From Spirochaetaceae bacterium (lineage in GTDB: Bacteria > Spirochaetota > Spirochaetia > B11-G9): a DNA stretch of 64,000 bases. The translations under genes and the position numbers were made by a program. Location: the NCBI GenBank assembly GCA_015493635.1, contig WGCU01000013.1:25006-89005 (forward strand). Reading direction: 5' to 3'. The first letter of the stretch is position 1; the number at the start of each line of letters is the position of its first letter. Shown here one piece after another: positions 1 through 10,722 of the stretch. The notes beneath the pieces are model-generated. The model was not told where the DNA came from, searched no databases, and saw only the letters and a list, made by a program, of their open reading frames with translations.

Positions 1-81
1 TCGTAAAACTCTGATATTTTTACCTCCTAAAAGGTTTGACAGTTATTGATTTTCTCATTAATCTTGCATTAGGAGAAGAGT

Positions 82-1476
82 ATGCCCCTAATAATAGTTC
101 TTATTTTAATCGTCGGCATTGTGCTGGGACTTATAACATTTTTTGTCATCAAGTCTGTTGTAAAACCTGGTAAACTTTCCAGTGTAGACAGCCTACTGAA
201 ACAAGGGAAAGCCGCAGCAGCAGCTAAAATGGCAAAACAGATTATAGCCAAGGATTCCCGCAGTACAGAAGCCCACTATCTTCTCGGTCTTGCATATATG
301 GCTGATAATAAACCTGAACTTGCTCTTGTGGAAATGAAAACAGTAAATCAGCTCGGCAATTTCGGTGGATATTGTCCCGAGGCTGCCTTCAGATCAAAAA
401 TGGGACAGCTTTTTGAGATGTTTAATCAGCCAGAAGAAGCTTTAAAGGAGTACCTGCTTCTCATAAAACAGCAGCCTGCGGAAGCAGAGCACTACCTTAA
501 AGCAGGAAATCTTTTTGAAACACGCAATAAATCAGCAAAGGCAATGCAGTACTACAGAAAGGCTCTACAGCTTAATCCCCGTCTGAGCCAGGCTCATTTC
601 AAAATCGGGTATCTTCTTTACCGGGGGAAAAAACATCTTGAAGCCAGGGACGAGTTTGAAAAAACATTAAAGTTTGAACCGACAAATTATGCCGCTCATT
701 TTTATCTGGCAAAAATTCTTAAAGATGGGCATGAGTACATACCGGCTCTTCTATCCTTTGAAAAAGCAACAAGGGATCAAACCTTTAAAATCCGTGCTCT
801 TGTCGAACGTGGTGCCTGCTACATGCAGATGAAAAATTATGATAAAGCAATTATAGAACTGGAACGTGCTATCAAACTATCAAAGAGTGAATCCGCTCAG
901 GAAATACTTTACGCACGGTATTTTCTTGCGATTTGCCATGAGAAAGAACGGGAAATAGAAAAAGCCATTGAACAATGGGAAGCTATATACAGTAAAAAAC
1001 CCGGATTCAGGGATGTCGCTGAGAAACTCAGTCAGTATCAGGAATTGAGAACCGATGATAAAATAAAGGACTTTCTTACCTCTACCGATGCAGAGTTTCA
1101 GGAAATATGTAAAGCAATTACTCTTTCTTTAAACCTAAGCCCTAACGATATCAGCTTGATTAGAAACGGATGCCAGATTATAGCAGTTGAAGACAGCTCA
1201 AAATGGAGGGGTACCCGCAAGATGCCGAAACTCATGTGGTTTTTAAGAGTTCCCGATATTATAGGAGAATCTACCGTTCGTTCGCTCCATGAGAAAATGA
1301 AATCCCTCAGTGTAACCCGTGGAATTCTTATTGTCAGCTCAACATTTTCACGCAGTGCCCAGGAATATGCTGAAAGCAGACCTATAGATCTTGTAAACAA
1401 GGATAAACTTCAGGAGGTTCTAAAAAAGGTTGATTTCAACTCTCTGCAGCCGGCATCCCCCCGAAAAAAACGGTGA
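82..1476 (+). CDS. TPR-repeat protein, membrane-anchored
   Basis: N-terminal TM segment (PLIIVLILIVGIVLGLITFFVI) followed by multiple TPR-like repeats (AEHYLKAGNLFETRNKSAKAMQYYRKALQLNP...); AGGAGAA RBS just upstream. Confidence 0.8.
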   Translation: MPLIIVLILIVGIVLGLITFFVIKSVVKPGKLSSVDSLLKQGKAAAAAKMAKQIIAKDSRSTEAHYLLGLAYMADNKPELALVEMKTVNQLGNFGGYCPEAAFRSKMGQLFEMFNQPEEALKEYLLLIKQQPAEAEHYLKAGNLFETRNKSAKAMQYYRKALQLNPRLSQAHFKIGYLLYRGKKHLEARDEFEKTLKFEPTNYAAHFYLAKILKDGHEYIPALLSFEKATRDQTFKIRALVERGACYMQMKNYDKAIIELERAIKLSKSESAQEILYARYFLAICHEKEREIEKAIEQWEAIYSKKPGFRDVAEKLSQYQELRTDDKIKDFLTSTDAEFQEICKAITLSLNLSPNDISLIRNGCQIIAVEDSSKWRGTRKMPKLMWFLRVPDIIGESTVRSLHEKMKSLSVTRGILIVSSTFSRSAQEYAESRPIDLVNKDKLQEVLKKVDFNSLQPASPRKKR

Positions 1477-2150
1477 AAATACTCTGCATCGCAGACCATG
1501 TGGATCCTCTTATTTATTCGGCCGGTATCAAAAAGAGATACAATGATATTGAACTCATAATCAGTGCAGGTGATCTGGATCTGGAATATTACAGTTTCAT
1601 TGTCAGCTCTTTAAATAAACCACTCCTCTTTGTTTTTGGAAATCATAATCTGTCTCACATAGCGGAATACCGCATTGAGTACAGGAATACGATGCCTGCC
1701 CCACTCGCTTTGGGGCTAACACCCACAATAAGCGGCTCAACATACATCGGCGATAGAATAATTAAAAAAAAAGGACTGCTTATAGCCGGACTTGGCGGCA
1801 GCCGTAACTATAATAGAGGGAAGAATCAATTCACAGAAGCAGGCATGTTCTTTAAAATCCTTAAACTCGTTCCAGCTCTCCTTTACAACCGAATATTTCG
1901 GGGAAGATGGCTTGATATTCTTGTTACCCATGCTCCTCCTTACGGAATAAATGATAAAGAAGATGCCTGTCACCGCGGTTTTAAGATTTTTTTATTATTT
2001 TTAAAACTTTTTAAACCTGCATACCACCTTCATGGACATATTCATCTTTATGATCTGAACGCTCAGCGGGAGAGCCTGTACGGTAAAACACATGTTATAA
2101 ATGTTTACAACAACTATATTCTGGAGGTACATCCACCTAATGTCAGATAA
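1473..2150 (+). CDS. Calcineurin-like metallophosphoesterase
   Basis: Motifs SAGDLD, FGNHN, THAPP, HLHGHIHLY; 4-bp overlap with upstream gene. Confidence 0.75.
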   Translation: MKILCIADHVDPLIYSAGIKKRYNDIELIISAGDLDLEYYSFIVSSLNKPLLFVFGNHNLSHIAEYRIEYRNTMPAPLALGLTPTISGSTYIGDRIIKKKGLLIAGLGGSRNYNRGKNQFTEAGMFFKILKLVPALLYNRIFRGRWLDILVTHAPPYGINDKEDACHRGFKIFLLFLKLFKPAYHLHGHIHLYDLNAQRESLYGKTHVINVYNNYILEVHPPNVR

Positions 2151-3060
2151 TGCAACCTACTATAACCAAAAAGCAGGGGATGATTTTAACAAGGCAAAAT
2201 CACGGGCAACCATCTCAAGTATTCTTCATGCCCTTACTCCTGAACGACAGAAACTTTTATCCCTGGAAGATGTAAAAAATCTTGTAAAACCGAAATCTGA
2301 AACCTATATAGGAATGAAAGCGGTTCCTGTTAACCTTATCGTAGGGAGTGAGGGAAGATACAGGGATTTTAACAGGGCTTTCCTTCCGCGGAAAGAGTTC
2401 AGCAGATCCCGATGGGTTAATGTAGACAAGGCTCACCTGCAGTCAATTATCCTTCCTCCGATAAAGCTTTATGAAATTGGAGGGACGTACTTTGTAAGAG
2501 ATGGAAACCACCGGGTTTCTGTTGCAAAGATGCAGGGAGTATCATTTATAGACGCTGAGGTTATCCGTCTTGATACAGAGATCAAACTTGAACCGGGAAT
2601 AACACCTGATATACTTAAGAAAAAAATTATTGAATATGAAAAAAACCGTGTTTTTTCCGAAACCGGTCTAGATGAAATCATTGACAGGAATACTATTAAT
2701 TTCACCGCTACAGGAAGATTTTTTGAAATGCTCCGGCATATACAGGGACATAAATACTTTCTTAATGAAGAAGTAAAACATGAAATCCCTTTCCTTGAAG
2801 CAGCTGAATCATGGTACCGGAATCTCTATCTGCCTATTACTGATATTGTAAAGGAGGAGAAAATCCTGAACCGTTTTCCGGGGAGAACAGAAGGTGATCT
2901 GTACCTATGGATTATTAAACAGTGGGATGAACTCAAAAAACATTATGGAGACGATTTTTCACTTCATAAAGCTGCACTCGAATTTTCAAAGCAGTATGGA
3001 ATAGGTTTGTGGCCCCGGATTAAAATGATTTTAAAACGACATTATTATCAATTGAAATGA
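2140..3060 (+). CDS. ParB/Srx-fold (ParB-like N-terminal) domain protein
   Basis: Motif YFVRDGNHRVSVAKMQG plus GSEGRYRDFNRAFLPR; ATG at 2140 preceded by CTGGAGGT RBS, preferred over the ORF start at 2101. Confidence 0.65.
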   Translation: MSDNATYYNQKAGDDFNKAKSRATISSILHALTPERQKLLSLEDVKNLVKPKSETYIGMKAVPVNLIVGSEGRYRDFNRAFLPRKEFSRSRWVNVDKAHLQSIILPPIKLYEIGGTYFVRDGNHRVSVAKMQGVSFIDAEVIRLDTEIKLEPGITPDILKKKIIEYEKNRVFSETGLDEIIDRNTINFTATGRFFEMLRHIQGHKYFLNEEVKHEIPFLEAAESWYRNLYLPITDIVKEEKILNRFPGRTEGDLYLWIIKQWDELKKHYGDDFSLHKAALEFSKQYGIGLWPRIKMILKRHYYQLK

Positions 3061-3703
3061 CATATCCGTCATTGGTAGCAGTATCCACCGTGTAGAGTTC
3101 AAAGGTATGTATCTTTTCTTTTATTCCTTTTAAAACAAGCTCTGCAGGTATTGCTCCAGAAACTACTTTCATGGATTTTACAACCTGTCCGCCTGCATTT
3201 TTTAAGAAAATATAATTTTCTTTGTAAACAGAATCTACTAAAAAGGAACCATTCTCTAAGAGGGTAAGTCCAGGGAGTTTTCGGGAAGGGGCAGATTCAG
3301 GGATGAAAATCTCCCGGGTATCACGATCTCCTCCGGAATCAATCACAACAATTCTGTAGGTACCTGACGGGAGATCTGTATTATCCGGCATCTGAATTTT
3401 ATTTGAACCGATCCACCGCTCTTTACCAACAGTCTTTTCCGACCAGGACGTATCATTGTACTTCCAGAAAAGCTCTAATTTATCCTGTATAATGTAAAGA
3501 GAATCAATATCTTTCGGTCCGTCCTTATCGGAAACATCAATAAAAAGAGATAGATAGCGGGCGCTGACCGTCCCTCTCTTCAAGGAATAGATCCTCTGGT
3601 AGGAAATAGCATGTATCTCCGGAGGAGAACCCGAACATGAAACAAAAATAAAAAAGATGCCTCCGATCAAAAACAGTAATAATTTACCGTATCTGTTTTT
3701 CAA
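3020..3703 (-). CDS. Putative lipoprotein of unknown function
   Basis: Signal peptide with lipobox (FIFVSCSG); 3' end overlaps the convergent gene by ~41 bp. Confidence 0.6.
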   Translation of the reverse strand: MKNRYGKLLLFLIGGIFFIFVSCSGSPPEIHAISYQRIYSLKRGTVSARYLSLFIDVSDKDGPKDIDSLYIIQDKLELFWKYNDTSWSEKTVGKERWIGSNKIQMPDNTDLPSGTYRIVVIDSGGDRDTREIFIPESAPSRKLPGLTLLENGSFLVDSVYKENYIFLKNAGGQVVKSMKVVSGAIPAELVLKGIKEKIHTFELYTVDTATNDGYVISIDNNVVLKSF

Positions 3704-4805
3704 AACTCATAACCGGGTTGGCGTAAGATTCAAGAATAATATTCCGTACATATTCAGGCAGTCTTTTGTATCGTTTTAGAAACTTTTGAGCTTCTACCTT
3801 ATTGTATCTGTTACTGTATTTTTCAGATTTTGTAAACGTATCGTAGGCAATATAGTTTGTAGTCCATAACTTGTAACCCGTTTGTATTTTCGTATCGATG
3901 GCCTCGGCAACTTCCTTCACCGTATTAAATTCTCCCTCCAGGGGGCGGGAAAAAGAAAGATTTACATTCCCCTTAAATCCTTTCATTCCACGGGTAATAT
4001 GTATAAGGTCTTCGAATCTCCGTTTTATATGGTTGCCGTATGTCCGTTTCCGGTACAATGTCCATCCCTTCAATTCATCGGTCGGATCAAATTCGTAAGA
4101 GATAGATACAGGAACTACGGAAAGTTTTCTTATAAATTCAGTAAGAGACATCTTTTTCCGTTGGGCTAGATAGACCATCTTGATTACAGCAGGATTCGTT
4201 GTGTCAATTCCGTCTTTTGCACGGCCTTCCCGCTGAGCGACCCAGATGGAATTGTTGGCATCAAGTATACTATTGATAAACTCAGAGAGTCTTTTTGACT
4301 CTTTTACCTGCTCCCGGATTGTCAAATTCCGTTTAACGATAAATCCGCTGTTTATTCTGATAAGATCACCGACAATATCTTTCAGGATCAAGTTATCACC
4401 AAAAGCTATGTAGGGTATTTTGAATCCATTTTTTGACAGAACATGCACCAGTAACGCAGGATCAAGCACGATATCCCGATGATTTGAAATAAATACATAT
4501 CTCTTTTCAGGATCCAGATAATCAAGCCCCGTATAGGTAATATTACTTGTTGTATTCTTTATCAGGTCTTTAACAACGACGCCCAGAGATATTTTCCGCT
4601 TAAAATCGTCCGTTGTCTTAATACCGAGAAAGCGGATTCTCAGATACATCCGTATGTAAAAATTGATGAGAGACTTTAAGCTTTTTGATGAATGAGGCAT
4701 CATTGTTGTCCGAATACCATCAATCAGCCACTTGTCCCGAATAATTTTTTTTAAGACCCCTTGAAGCTCATCATTATTGTACGGCCTGATATCATCAAAG
4801 TTCAT
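3684..4805 (-). CDS. 1-acyl-sn-glycerol-3-phosphate acyltransferase family protein
   Basis: Acyltransferase motif FISNHRDIVLDPALL and downstream VAQREGRAKDG. Confidence 0.75.
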   Translation of the reverse strand: MNFDDIRPYNNDELQGVLKKIIRDKWLIDGIRTTMMPHSSKSLKSLINFYIRMYLRIRFLGIKTTDDFKRKISLGVVVKDLIKNTTSNITYTGLDYLDPEKRYVFISNHRDIVLDPALLVHVLSKNGFKIPYIAFGDNLILKDIVGDLIRINSGFIVKRNLTIREQVKESKRLSEFINSILDANNSIWVAQREGRAKDGIDTTNPAVIKMVYLAQRKKMSLTEFIRKLSVVPVSISYEFDPTDELKGWTLYRKRTYGNHIKRRFEDLIHITRGMKGFKGNVNLSFSRPLEGEFNTVKEVAEAIDTKIQTGYKLWTTNYIAYDTFTKSEKYSNRYNKVEAQKFLKRYKRLPEYVRNIILESYANPVMSFEKQIR

Positions 4806-5788
4806 CAGGAAATGCCAACCAGAGCCTTGATGTACTGTGACCGCTCATAGCTTTCAGGATGGGTGCTGCTTTTCTGGGAAAGGATTCCCTTGAAATCGGC
4901 TATAGTATTAAAGTTTTTTTCATTCATCCAACTCTCAATATACTGCTTCATCTCTGATATGGTATCAAGCCCTTCATTCATCAGTACTGAACAAAGCTGA
5001 ACAGATGAAGCTCCAGCGAGGATCTGTTTTACAATACTATTACCATCATGTATACCTGTCGCCGCGGAAATATCAGATGTTATCTCCCCGGAAAGAAGAG
5101 CTATCCATTGCAGAGACAAAGCCATTTCACCGGGACTGCTTATAAATCCGGCTGATTTTAATTTTAAATTCTTCGTATCAATATCTATCCGGTAGAATCG
5201 ATTAAACAGTACCAGGCCATCGGCACCTTGTCTGCTTAGTTTCCTGATAAAATTAGCCATCCCGGAAAAATGATATCCGATTTTTAGTGCAACAGGTATT
5301 TTTATGTGTTTTTTTACATCCCTGAGTATATCAAAATATGCCTCTTCAATAACAGAACCATCAGTATCCGGATTGGAGGGGAGGATAAACACATTCAGTT
5401 CCAGCGCATCAGCACCAACACTCACAAAACGCTCCGCATAGTCAATCCAGTTATGGGAGGAAACACAGTTTACACTGGGAATGACAGGAATAGACAGGGA
5501 AGCTTTTGCTTTCTCCACAAGTCCCAGATATTCATTCATATAATAATCTGTACCTGCAGTCGAAAACATATCATAGGCGTCGGTATGTGCATTGTAGTCC
5601 ATATCACCGATCATCCTCTCTGTATCCGACGTTATCTGCTCTTCAAAGAGTGATTTTAGTACCACCGCTCCTGCACCGGCATCTTCACAGCGTTTTACAC
5701 TGTCTAATGTTGAAGTCAAACTTGAACTTGCGACAATAATTGGATTCTTAAGTTTTAAACCCATATATAAGGTTGAAAGATCTGCCAT
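4805..5788 (-). CDS. Dihydroorotate dehydrogenase-like FMN protein
   Basis: MGLKLKNPIIVASSSLTST...VKRCEDAGAGAVVLKSLFEEQI, TIM-barrel FMN motifs (GADGLVLFNRFY, AGASSVQLCSVL). Confidence 0.8.
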   Translation of the reverse strand: MADLSTLYMGLKLKNPIIVASSSLTSTLDSVKRCEDAGAGAVVLKSLFEEQITSDTERMIGDMDYNAHTDAYDMFSTAGTDYYMNEYLGLVEKAKASLSIPVIPSVNCVSSHNWIDYAERFVSVGADALELNVFILPSNPDTDGSVIEEAYFDILRDVKKHIKIPVALKIGYHFSGMANFIRKLSRQGADGLVLFNRFYRIDIDTKNLKLKSAGFISSPGEMALSLQWIALLSGEITSDISAATGIHDGNSIVKQILAGASSVQLCSVLMNEGLDTISEMKQYIESWMNEKNFNTIADFKGILSQKSSTHPESYERSQYIKALVGIS

Positions 5789-5861
5789 GTGTACTCCTTA
5801 TTCAAACATAATCAACACTTTATTTATATCACATTTTTTATTAATTGTGCATATATAAATA

Positions 5862-5894
5862 TAAAAAAAGTGCCGGAGCGGACCCCGGCACTCA
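5862..5894 (-). terminator. Rho-independent terminator of the ser/gcv operon
   Basis: Minus strand AGTGCCGG...CCGGCACT followed by TTTTTTTATA, directly downstream of gcvPB. Confidence 0.85.
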
Positions 5895-5906
5895 TAAACA
5901 TTGTGT

Positions 5907-7361
5907 TTATTCCTTTACCCAGCGTAGAACGGGATTTTTAGCCGCAAGAACTTCATCAATTCTTTTTACAGGAGTATGTAAAGGAGCTTCTTTCAGCTTC
6001 TCAGGATTTTTAACAGCTTCATCATAAATCTTGAGCATAACGTCTACAAAATGATCCAGTGTCTGCTTGGATTCAGTTTCAGTCGGTTCTATCATCATCG
6101 CTTCATGTACTATCAGCGGGAAATAGATTGTCATAGGATGAAAACCGTTGTCAAGCAAAGCCTTTGCTACATCGAGAGCACTTATTCCATGTTCATCATG
6201 GAGTGTATCCGCTGAAAGAACAAACTCATGCATACACGTTGTATCATAGAAAAGATGATACGTTTTTTTAAGCCGCTCTTTGAGATAATTAGCATTGAGT
6301 ACAGCCATTTCCGATGCTTTCTTAAGACCGTCACTTCCCATGGTAAGAATGTACGCGTACGCCCGTACAATGACAGCAATATTTCCGTAAAACCCTGAAA
6401 TGCGCCCGATTGAATCCGGTTTATCATAGTTTAAGGTATATTTCCCGTCATGTTCTGTAATATCCGGAACGGGAAGAAAAGGTATAAGTTTATCACTGAC
6501 AAGTACAGGCCCTGATCCCGGGCCGCCGCCTCCGTGAGGTGTTGCAAACGTTTTGTGAAGATTAAGATGAATAACATCAAACCCCATATCACCGGGACGT
6601 ACTTTCCCCATAATGGCATTCATATTTGCGCCGTCGTAGTACAACAGTCCACCAGCTTCATGAACAAGGCCGGCTATTTCCACAATATCTTTCTCGAACA
6701 GACCGAGGGTATTGGGATTAGTAAGCATAATACCTGCAACTTCATCACTGAGGTGTTCTTTCAAACTGCTGACAGAGACGAGTCCCCGTTCATCAGCCTG
6801 CACTTCTTCAACATCAAACCCTGAGATATGGGATGAGGCAGGATTCGTGCCGTGTGCTGAAGTGGGGACAAGTACTTTGGTACGTTTCGTATCCCCTTTC
6901 TTTTTGAAGTACGCCTTGAAAAGTTTCATACCGGTAAACTCACCGTGGGCACCGGCAAAAGGCTGCAGGGTTCCCCATTTCATACCGGTAATTTCACACA
7001 GGCTTTCTGTTGTTTTATAGATAAGCTCCAATGTTCCCTGAACGGTATTCAACGGCTGCAGCGGATGGATATCCGCAAATCCCTGAAAAGATGCTACATC
7101 CTCATTGATCTTAGGATTGTACTTCATGGTACAGGAACCAAGGGGGTAAAATCCTGCATCTACACCAAAACTTTTAGATGCAAGTTCAGTATAGTGCCGA
7201 ATAACATCAACTTCACTCACCTGAGGGAGTGCCGCAGGTTTCTGACGGAAAAGATCTTTCTTAAGCATTGAATCCAGTGGAATCTCAGGGACATCAAGTG
7301 AAGGGAAACGGTAACCGATTCTGCCTTCAGTATTTAATTCAAAAATCAGTTTACTACTCAT
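5907..7361 (-). CDS. gcvPB: Glycine dehydrogenase (decarboxylating) subunit 2
   Basis: PLP motif [32 protein letters not shown]; position after gcvPA. Confidence 0.95.
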   Translation of the reverse strand: MSSKLIFELNTEGRIGYRFPSLDVPEIPLDSMLKKDLFRQKPAALPQVSEVDVIRHYTELASKSFGVDAGFYPLGSCTMKYNPKINEDVASFQGFADIHPLQPLNTVQGTLELIYKTTESLCEITGMKWGTLQPFAGAHGEFTGMKLFKAYFKKKGDTKRTKVLVPTSAHGTNPASSHISGFDVEEVQADERGLVSVSSLKEHLSDEVAGIMLTNPNTLGLFEKDIVEIAGLVHEAGGLLYYDGANMNAIMGKVRPGDMGFDVIHLNLHKTFATPHGGGGPGSGPVLVSDKLIPFLPVPDITEHDGKYTLNYDKPDSIGRISGFYGNIAVIVRAYAYILTMGSDGLKKASEMAVLNANYLKERLKKTYHLFYDTTCMHEFVLSADTLHDEHGISALDVAKALLDNGFHPMTIYFPLIVHEAMMIEPTETESKQTLDHFVDVMLKIYDEAVKNPEKLKEAPLHTPVKRIDEVLAAKNPVLRWVKE

Positions 7362-8695
7362 TTCAGTACCCTCTTTAAAAGATCAACAAAAAGATCAATT
7401 TCTTCTTTTGATCTTTTTTCGGTAACAGCAATTGTCACTGCATCCTTCATTTCAGGATAGAATTGCTTTAAAGCAACGCCCCCGTAAACTCCCTCTTTCT
7501 GGAGGTCAGCCAGAACCCGCTCCGCATCCGGAATAATGACGGTAAACTCATAAAGAAATTCATTGTCAGCTAAAGGTGCAAGGCTCAGTTCCTCTGTCAG
7601 ACGTTTGTACAGGTAATGAGCTTTCCGGGTACTCTGAAGAGCAGCTTCCCGGAGGCCTGACCATCCTACTGTCGACATGTATACAGCGTTCGCAAGAGCC
7701 GCAAGAGCCTGATTGGAACAGATATTGGACGTTGCCCGTTCCCGTTTTATATGCTGTTCTCTAGCCTGCAGGGTAAGAACAAAGGCTCTGTCACCGTCTC
7801 TGTCAACGGTCTGGCCGACGATACGTCCGGGAACCTTTCTCATAAGTTTTGACGTTGCCGCCATGTAACCGACCGAGGGTCCGCCGAAGTATTTATCAAG
7901 GCCGAAAACCTGTGTATCCCCGATAGCAATATCAGCTCCCCATTCTCCCTGAGGCTTTAAAATACCCAGAGTCATAGGATTCGAAGAAATAATAAAGAGT
8001 GATTTATTTTCATGAACGGCGTCAGCAAAACCTGTAAAATCCTCAACCCACCCAAAAAAGTTCGGTGTTTGTACAAGAACCGCAGCGACAGATTCATCCA
8101 GCTGAGCTTTCAAGTCAGAAAGGGATGTCCGGTAATTTTCTGACTTTATCATCTTGAATTTTACATCAACATCCGAGAAAAAGGTTTCAACAACTGCAAG
8201 AGTGTTTGGATGAACTGTTTCTGAAATGAGAACAGTATCAGCTTTCTTTCGTGTTTTCAACGCCATGGTTACTGATTCACTGGCAGCGGTATGGCCGTCA
8301 TACAGAGAAGCGTTTGAAACGTCAAGGCCCGTCAGCTCGCAGATATCGGTCTGGAACTCAAAGATGGACTGCAGAATCCCCTGAGATATTTCTCCCTGGT
8401 AAGGAGTATACGCTGTATAAAAATTTGGCTGCTGCAGAACGTGCTTGACAACGGAAGGTATGAGATGGTCGTAAGATCCGCACCCGAGGAAGGAAATCCC
8501 CCGTTTATTTTTCTGTGCCAGCGCTTCCATTGTTTTATAAACTTCGTATTCGGACTTTCCCTTCGGCAACGAAAGAAGTTCTTTCCGAACTATTGTATCA
8601 GGAATATCATAAAAAAGGTCATCAACATTTTCTACGCCGATAACCTTAAGCATTTCCTTGATATCCCCTTCTGTTTGTGGCAGATAAGGAAACAT
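7358..8695 (-). CDS. gcvPA: Glycine dehydrogenase (decarboxylating) subunit 1
   Basis: [48 protein letters not shown] is characteristic of GcvPA. Confidence 0.95.
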   Translation of the reverse strand: MFPYLPQTEGDIKEMLKVIGVENVDDLFYDIPDTIVRKELLSLPKGKSEYEVYKTMEALAQKNKRGISFLGCGSYDHLIPSVVKHVLQQPNFYTAYTPYQGEISQGILQSIFEFQTDICELTGLDVSNASLYDGHTAASESVTMALKTRKKADTVLISETVHPNTLAVVETFFSDVDVKFKMIKSENYRTSLSDLKAQLDESVAAVLVQTPNFFGWVEDFTGFADAVHENKSLFIISSNPMTLGILKPQGEWGADIAIGDTQVFGLDKYFGGPSVGYMAATSKLMRKVPGRIVGQTVDRDGDRAFVLTLQAREQHIKRERATSNICSNQALAALANAVYMSTVGWSGLREAALQSTRKAHYLYKRLTEELSLAPLADNEFLYEFTVIIPDAERVLADLQKEGVYGGVALKQFYPEMKDAVTIAVTEKRSKEEIDLFVDLLKRVLK

Positions 8696-8703
8696 ATTTT
8701 CTC

Positions 8704-9081
8704 CTACTTTCCCAGAAATTTTTTGTATGCTGCAGCATCCATTAAACTGTCAAGTTCCGACGGATCTGACATTTCTACTGCAAAAATATATGCCGCATAA
8801 GCATCTTTATTAACCAGCTCTGCTTCATCTTCAAGGTCCTCATTAACCTTTACAATTTTACCGGAAACAGGGGAATTAACAGGAGCAGCTGCCTTTACTG
8901 ATTCAATGCTCGTTGCTTCCTCATCCTTTTCAACCTCTGTATCAATATCCGGAAGTTCTACATAGACGATATCACCCAATTCCTGCTGCGCATGATCGGT
9001 TATACCGACATACGCTACTTTTCCTTCAACCCGTGCCCATTCATGATCCTCGGTATACTTTAAATTTTCTGGAACATTCAT
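8704..9081 (-). CDS. gcvH: Glycine cleavage system H protein
   Basis: Lipoyl-domain motif EATSIESVKAA; 125 aa; operon context. Confidence 0.95.
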   Translation of the reverse strand: MNVPENLKYTEDHEWARVEGKVAYVGITDHAQQELGDIVYVELPDIDTEVEKDEEATSIESVKAAAPVNSPVSGKIVKVNEDLEDEAELVNKDAYAAYIFAVEMSDPSELDSLMDAAAYKKFLGK

Positions 9082-9093
9082 ATCATACTCTCC

Positions 9094-10224
9094 TTACTGT
9101 TGTGTTTGTTTTGTATTCTTAAAAAATGGAGTCTTTACCAACTTTGCTTTTTTCATTTTTCCGTTGATATTGACTTCTATTTCATCACCGATTTTTAATC
9201 CTGTTCCTCTTTTTATAAGGACAAGACCTAGAAACTTGTTCAGGATGGGCGACTTGGTTCCCGAAGTAACAAAGCCGATTTCCTTTCCGTTCAGATGCAC
9301 CGTATAACCGGCCCGGGGAACTCCCTTGTCAACCATCTCACATCCCCTCAGCGTACGGGGGATTCCATGTTCTTTTTGTGCTGCCAATGCCGCTTTCCCG
9401 CAGAAATCCTTTTTGTCCAGTTTGACAAAATAAGACAGATTCGCTTCCAGAGGAGAGATGTCTTTGGTAAGTTCATGCCCGTAGAGAGGAAGCTTTGATT
9501 CAAAACGGAGGGTATCCCTTGCTCCAAGCCCACAGGGAAGCACGCCTCTATCTTTGGTAGCATTCAGAAGGTAGTTCCAGACATCAGCCGCATCTTCATT
9601 TGCAAGATAAATTTCAAAACCATCTTCACCGGTATATCCTGTTCTCGAGATAATTGCTTTTTTGCCGTCTATCTTCAGATCATCCCTGAAGTGAAAAAAC
9701 TCTATATCAGCCACTTCAGGACTCACAAGTTCTTTCATGTAGCTTTCGGCTTTCGGACCTTGAAAAGCAATCTGTGACATTCTCCCTGAAATATTTTCAA
9801 GTACAGGTTTCTCAGAGGCTTTCTTAATCCATTCATTTTCCTTCGAAATCCAGGAGAAATCCTTATCCACATTGGAAGCGTTGACAACAAGCAGATACTT
9901 CCCTGTAGAATATCTGTATACAAGAAGATCATCCACAACCCCGCCGTCCGGATAGCACATGGGAGAATACATACACTGATTGTCATGCATTGCTGACACG
10001 TCATTCGTAACAAGATAGTTTATAAACTCTTCACTTGTATCACCTTCTACGGTAATTTCACCCATATGAGAGACATCAAAGAGCCCCGCATTTTCCCGCA
10101 CAGCCATATGTTCTCCGATAATTCCCTTTTCGAAATTAACGGGGAGTTCCCAGCCGCCAAAATCGATAAGCTTTACGCCATCGTAGTTTTTGTAAACATC
10201 GTACAAAACCGTTCTTTTCAGCAT
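9094..10224 (-). CDS. gcvT: Aminomethyltransferase (glycine cleavage T protein)
   Basis: GLFDVSHMGEI, SRTGYTGEDGFEIY, GLGARDTLRFE motifs. Confidence 0.95.
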   Translation of the reverse strand: MLKRTVLYDVYKNYDGVKLIDFGGWELPVNFEKGIIGEHMAVRENAGLFDVSHMGEITVEGDTSEEFINYLVTNDVSAMHDNQCMYSPMCYPDGGVVDDLLVYRYSTGKYLLVVNASNVDKDFSWISKENEWIKKASEKPVLENISGRMSQIAFQGPKAESYMKELVSPEVADIEFFHFRDDLKIDGKKAIISRTGYTGEDGFEIYLANEDAADVWNYLLNATKDRGVLPCGLGARDTLRFESKLPLYGHELTKDISPLEANLSYFVKLDKKDFCGKAALAAQKEHGIPRTLRGCEMVDKGVPRAGYTVHLNGKEIGFVTSGTKSPILNKFLGLVLIKRGTGLKIGDEIEVNINGKMKKAKLVKTPFFKNTKQTQQ

Positions 10225-10267
10225 ACTTCCTCCTGAATCATAAATTTTTTATTATATACACAAAACA

Positions 10268-10717
10268 CTATAGTACATAGGGAACACGCAAGTCTATTCC
10301 CTGATATACCACAAATGTTTCAAAGTCCTGTATCTTATCGACTTTAGCGAGTTCCTCTGTAAAGAATTCAAGCAATCCGAATCCCTTCTCATCATTGAGG
10401 AGTACATACATAAGGATGTCGTACCTTCCGGTAACAACACTCACGGAAACAACACCTTTCAGCTCATTGAGTTCAACAGCTTTTTTTTCAAGCTCTACGG
10501 TATTAAGCTTCATGGCAACAATGATAACCTGATGTCCCGGCAGAGACTGAGGATCAATGAGACCGGTTATTTCCAAAACACCTTCTTCCATAAGACGGTT
10601 CACCCGGGATCTGACCGTGTTCTCTGTTAGGGACAGATCTTCAGCTATACTGCTGAAGGATTTACGTCCGTCTTTCAAGTGCTTGATGATGGCTAGATTA
10701 GTCTCATCGATCTTCAT
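10268..10717 (-). CDS. Lrp/AsnC family transcriptional regulator
   Basis: N-terminal HTH (LTENTVRSRVNRLMEEGVL) plus RAM domain (VVSVSVVTGRYDILMYV). Confidence 0.9.
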   Translation of the reverse strand: MKIDETNLAIIKHLKDGRKSFSSIAEDLSLTENTVRSRVNRLMEEGVLEITGLIDPQSLPGHQVIIVAMKLNTVELEKKAVELNELKGVVSVSVVTGRYDILMYVLLNDEKGFGLLEFFTEELAKVDKIQDFETFVVYQGIDLRVPYVL

Positions 10718-10722
10718 ACGTA

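Noticed and set aside
10225-10267. Possible glycine riboswitch upstream of gcvT
   Set aside because: The gap between lrp and gcvT is only ~43 bp, too short for the aptamer, and the serA leader shows no recognisable glycine aptamer
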